Source: UBA1413 sp964461455 | Lineage (GTDB): Bacteria > Bacteroidota > Bacteroidia > Bacteroidales > Prolixibacteraceae | Reading direction: 5' to 3' | Assembly: GCA_964461455.1 (NCBI GenBank) | Contig: CAYWUJ010000001.1 | Location: forward strand, 1 to 64,000 | DNA length: 64,000 nt | In this document: one piece after another, positions 61,195 through 64,000 of the stretch | How the letters are laid out: the number at the start of each line of letters is the position of its first letter | How positions within the stretch are numbered: position 1 is the stretch's first letter | Position numbers and translations under genes: made by a program | The notes under the pieces: generated by a model | Seen by the model: the letters and a program-made list of their open reading frames with translations, nothing else | Databases searched by the model: none | What the model was told of the DNA's origin: nothing

Positions 61195-63410
61195 CACGAT
61201 CCCAGTTCCAGTTGGTTCTTTACCAGATGATAATAGGCTCCCCGGCGTGCCGTGAGTTCCCCGTGGGTTCCGGTTTCGGTAATCCTTCCCCTGTCAAGGA
61301 CCACGATCTGGTCGGCATGTTTGACCGTACTCAGGCGGTGTGCCACCACCACCACGGTGCGGTTGCGGTAAAACGACTCCAGGTTCTCCAGAATGGTCTT
61401 TTCGTTGTTGGCATCCAGGGCGTTGGTAGCCTCGTCGAGAAAAAGAAAGGCAGGATCCCTGTAAACGGCGCGGGCAATGAGGATTCTCTGTTTCTGGCCC
61501 TGGCTGAGCCCTGTGCCTTCCTGTCCGATTTTTGTGTTGTACCCCAGGGGCAGGCCCTCAATAAAGACCCCGGCGTTGGCAATCCGCACGGCATCGGCCA
61601 GGGCTTCCCTGTCGGGCTGATCCTCTGAGGGGGCGATATTCCCGGCTATGGTGTCGGAAAAGATAAATCCGTCCTGCATGACCACTCCGCAATGACGGCG
61701 CCAGGCATCCATACTGAAGCGTTCCAGGGGAACCTCTCCCACCCTGATCTCCCCCTCCCCGGGAGGGTAAAACCCCAGCAGCAGCTTGACCAGTGTGGTC
61801 TTGCCGCTTCCGCTGGTGCCCACTATCGCCGTGACCTTATTCCGGGGAATGACCAGGGAAATATCGTCGAGGACCTTGGGAGACCGCGGCCCCTCATACC
61901 TGAAGGTGACCCGGTCTATGACCAGGTCCCTCTCCGCGGGAAGGTGACGCAGTTTTCCGGCTTCGGGGCGCTCTTCCTCCCCGCCGCTCTCCTCCTCCCC
62001 GGCCTGGTGGATTTCCCCCAGCCTGTCGAGGCTGATGCGCGCATCCTGAGCCGCCGTGGCAAAAGAGACAAAATCCTGCAACGGGGCATTCAGCTGGCCG
62101 ATGATGAACTGCACAGCCACCAGCATCCCCAGCGTCATATCGCCGGCAAGCACTGCCCGGGCGGCTATGAAAATGATCAGAATATTCTTGGCCTGCAAAA
62201 GAAACACCGACCCGGCCTGCTGCTGCTGGTGAAGCATCAGCGCCTTTTGGCTGACCCTGAAAAGACGGATCTGGATCCTCTCCCAGTCCCATCTCTTCCG
62301 CTTCTCACAGTTGTTCAGCTTGATCTCCTGCATCCCCGAAATGAGCTGGTACAGATTGGACTGGTTGGCTGCCAAAGCCTCAAAACGCCGGTTGTCAAGC
62401 TCCCTTCGCCTTTTCATGAAAAGATAAATCCAACCAATATAGAGGCCGCTTCCCAGCAAAAAGACCAGAAGGATCTTCCAGCTGTACCAGGCAAGGACAA
62501 CACCATATATTAAGAACATAAAGACACCGAACGACATATTCACCAACTGGGTGGTCAGAAAAGCATGGATACGGTTATTGTCTTCGATGCGCTGGCGCAG
62601 GTCTCCCGTCATCCGGGTATCGAAAAAGCGCACGGGCATTTTCATCAGCTTGACCAGAAAATCGGAAATCAGGCTGATGCTGATGCGGGCGCTCATGTGT
62701 AACATGATCCAGCTCCTGAGGAAGCCCACGGCTGTTTGGCTGACCATAAGCACCAACTGGGCAATGAGCACCAGAAGGATGAAACCCGCGTCTCCACTCC
62801 CGATGCCCACATCGACTATGGCCTGGGTGAGAAAGGGAAAGAGCAGGCTGATGATGCTTCCCGTAAGAAACCCCAGAATCAGCTGAAACGCCAGGTTCCG
62901 GTAGGGCCGCAGATACCTGCCAAAGAACCTGACACCCCCTTTCTTCTCCTTTTCGTTCTCTTCCGCGAAAAACCGGGGGGTAGTCTCCAGCAGCAACGCC
63001 ACACCGGCAGGTTCCTCTCCCGTAGTGGTGGATGCCCAATGGCTCAGCAGCTCCTCCTTCTGGTATTCCGAAGGCCCGGAAGCAGGATCGGAAACATAAT
63101 AGATGGTGCCCCTTTTCCGCTTCCTGATTCTGTAAAGCACCACAAAGTGGTTCTGGTCCCAGTGAAGGATCACTGGCAGGGGCACATGTTCCAGGGTAGC
63201 TGCGGTAAGACGGACCCCGCGGCTCCGGAAGCCCAGTTTATCGGCAGCATCCCCCAGTGAAAGAAGAGAAATACCCTCCCTGGTCTGGTATGTCAGCTCC
63301 CTGAGACTCTCCAGCCGGAGCTCCCTGCCATAATACCGGGATACCATTTTCAGGCAAACCGGGCCACAATCCATCGCATCAGGCTGCAAAAAATGAGGAA
63401 ACCGCGCCAT
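61194..63410 (-). CDS. C39-peptidase ABC exporter
   Basis: 738 residues. An N-terminal C39 cysteine protease has Cys15 (FLQPDAMDCGPVCL), His88 (LHWDQNHFVV) and Asp108 (YYVSDPASG). Six membrane helices follow (about 165-440), then an ABC ATPase with Walker A GTSGSGKTTLVKLLL, signature LSQGQKQRILIARA and Walker B AFLFLDEATNALD. It cuts leaders after a double glycine and exports the peptide. All catalytic residues are present. It is coupled with the HlyD gene, but I find no double-glycine precursor in the flanking gaps. Confidence 0.93.
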   Translation of the reverse strand: MARFPHFLQPDAMDCGPVCLKMVSRYYGRELRLESLRELTYQTREGISLLSLGDAADKLGFRSRGVRLTAATLEHVPLPVILHWDQNHFVVLYRIRKRKRGTIYYVSDPASGPSEYQKEELLSHWASTTTGEEPAGVALLLETTPRFFAEENEKEKKGGVRFFGRYLRPYRNLAFQLILGFLTGSIISLLFPFLTQAIVDVGIGSGDAGFILLVLIAQLVLMVSQTAVGFLRSWIMLHMSARISISLISDFLVKLMKMPVRFFDTRMTGDLRQRIEDNNRIHAFLTTQLVNMSFGVFMFLIYGVVLAWYSWKILLVFLLGSGLYIGWIYLFMKRRRELDNRRFEALAANQSNLYQLISGMQEIKLNNCEKRKRWDWERIQIRLFRVSQKALMLHQQQQAGSVFLLQAKNILIIFIAARAVLAGDMTLGMLVAVQFIIGQLNAPLQDFVSFATAAQDARISLDRLGEIHQAGEEESGGEEERPEAGKLRHLPAERDLVIDRVTFRYEGPRSPKVLDDISLVIPRNKVTAIVGTSGSGKTTLVKLLLGFYPPGEGEIRVGEVPLERFSMDAWRRHCGVVMQDGFIFSDTIAGNIAPSEDQPDREALADAVRIANAGVFIEGLPLGYNTKIGQEGTGLSQGQKQRILIARAVYRDPAFLFLDEATNALDANNEKTILENLESFYRNRTVVVVAHRLSTVKHADQIVVLDRGRITETGTHGELTARRGAYYHLVKNQLELGS

Positions 63411-63484
63411 ACTTCAGTTTACGGGCCGAAAGTTATAAAAATAATGGCAGCCCCGAAAAGTTTATTTTCAAAAATCCAATCATC

Positions 63485-63514
63485 TTGATTGTTACTAAAT
63501 TATTACTATTTTTG
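63485..63514 (+). promoter_or_regulatory. Promoter of the EF-G-like gene
   Basis: TTG at 63485-63487, 19-nt spacer, TATTTTTG at 63507-63514: a near-ideal Bacteroidota promoter, 62 nt before the ATG. Confidence 0.6.
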
Positions 63515-63576
63515 GCGCTTTTGAACATCTTTTTTCTTCCTCTGGCTAGAAAATTAATCATTCAAATCAAGATATC

Positions 63577-64000
63577 ATGAAGATTTATAAGACTGAACAA
63601 ATTCGCAATGTTGCCTTACTGGGAAATGCCGGCAGTGGGAAAACCACCCTTGCTGAAGCTATGCTTCTCGAGGGTGGAGTCATCAACCGCAAGGGAGAAG
63701 TCACCGCAAAAAATACGGTTTCCGACTTCAATCCCATCGAACAGGAATACGGCAATACCGTTTTTTCCTCGGTGTTGTATGCCGAATATAACGACAGGAA
63801 GCTGAATATTCTCGACACTCCGGGAATGGACGACCTCAGCGGGGGTGTCGCCTCTTCCCTTGAGGTGGCCGATATGGGACTCCTGCTGGTCAATTCCTCG
63901 GCAGGTGTGGAAGCCGGTACCGAATCGGCCTACAGGCTTGCCGATTCCAAGGGTACTCCCCTGACTTTTGTTTTCAACGGTCTCGACCATGAAAACGCCA
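63577..64000 (+). CDS. EF-G-like GTPase, partial
   Basis: The first 141 codons; the gene runs off the window. G1 LLGNAGSGKTTLAEAMLL, switch region FNPIEQEYGNTVFSS, G3 LDTPGMDDLSGGV. The G4 position reads FNGLD in place of the usual NKxD. It resembles the second, EF-G-like protein found beside canonical fusA in Bacteroidota; such paralogues act in ribosome recycling or have unknown roles. The protein cannot be classed further from this part. Confidence 0.85.
   Translation, partial: MKIYKTEQIRNVALLGNAGSGKTTLAEAMLLEGGVINRKGEVTAKNTVSDFNPIEQEYGNTVFSSVLYAEYNDRKLNILDTPGMDDLSGGVASSLEVADMGLLLVNSSAGVEAGTESAYRLADSKGTPLTFVFNGLDHENA

Noticed and set aside
63490..63507. TGTTACT and TATTACT at an 11-bp step before the EF-G-like gene
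   Set aside because: The second unit overlaps the -7 element, so the geometry differs from the three operators. Treated as chance.

Overview
This is a chromosomal segment of a Bacteroidota bacterium, probably class Bacteroidia. The lineage markers are promoters with the TAnnTTTG -7 element, an ssb-gldE-gldD cluster, a type IX secretion (T9SS) sorting domain, a TonB receptor carrying a carboxypeptidase-like N-terminal domain, DUF4252 and DUF4294 proteins, and zinc-free bL36 and uS14. I see no tRNA, rRNA, insertion sequence, prophage or CRISPR array.

Layout. 1-7.2 kb: an ECF sigma / anti-sigma-like / DUF4252 operon, a conserved unknown, pepT and tilS. 5.4-16.7 kb: the most distinctive region. 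It holds a PhoR/PhoB-type two-component pair, a porin, a beta-helix lipoprotein, a small secreted protein, a MORN-repeat protein, a T9SS-exported beta-helix protein and a large TonB-dependent receptor. Three of its promoters carry TGTTACA-like heptamers phased every 11 bp, placed 8-9 bp upstream of a -7 element that lies 23-25 nt before the start codon. This is the architecture of a PhoB/OmpR-type operator, and I propose the region is one regulon, probably for phosphate scavenging. 16.7-31 kb: a ThpR remnant, DUF4294, arginine deiminase, a SpoU methyltransferase, DsbD, RNase G/E with a hairpin leader, a 30-residue ribosome-type peptide, HU, mutY, ssb-gldE-gldD, a phosphopantetheinyl transferase, zwf and pgl. 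31-42 kb: small membrane proteins, an EamA exporter, a TlpA-like lipoprotein, a Nudix-fold regulator with a destroyed catalytic box, a second ECF sigma operon, hutH-hisS, a free-methionine sulfoxide reductase and a UbiD-like decarboxylase.

42.3-59.8 kb: the fused str-S10-spc-alpha ribosomal superoperon, all on the minus strand, from rpsL to rplQ. It includes fusA, secY, infA and rpoA and lacks map. Two tandem promoters precede it. 59.9-63.4 kb: a C39-peptidase ABC exporter and HlyD adaptor with no visible precursor peptide or outer-membrane partner. The window ends inside a second, EF-G-like GTPase gene.

Gene functions are read from motifs and family memory. Regulatory calls are pattern matches made by eye.
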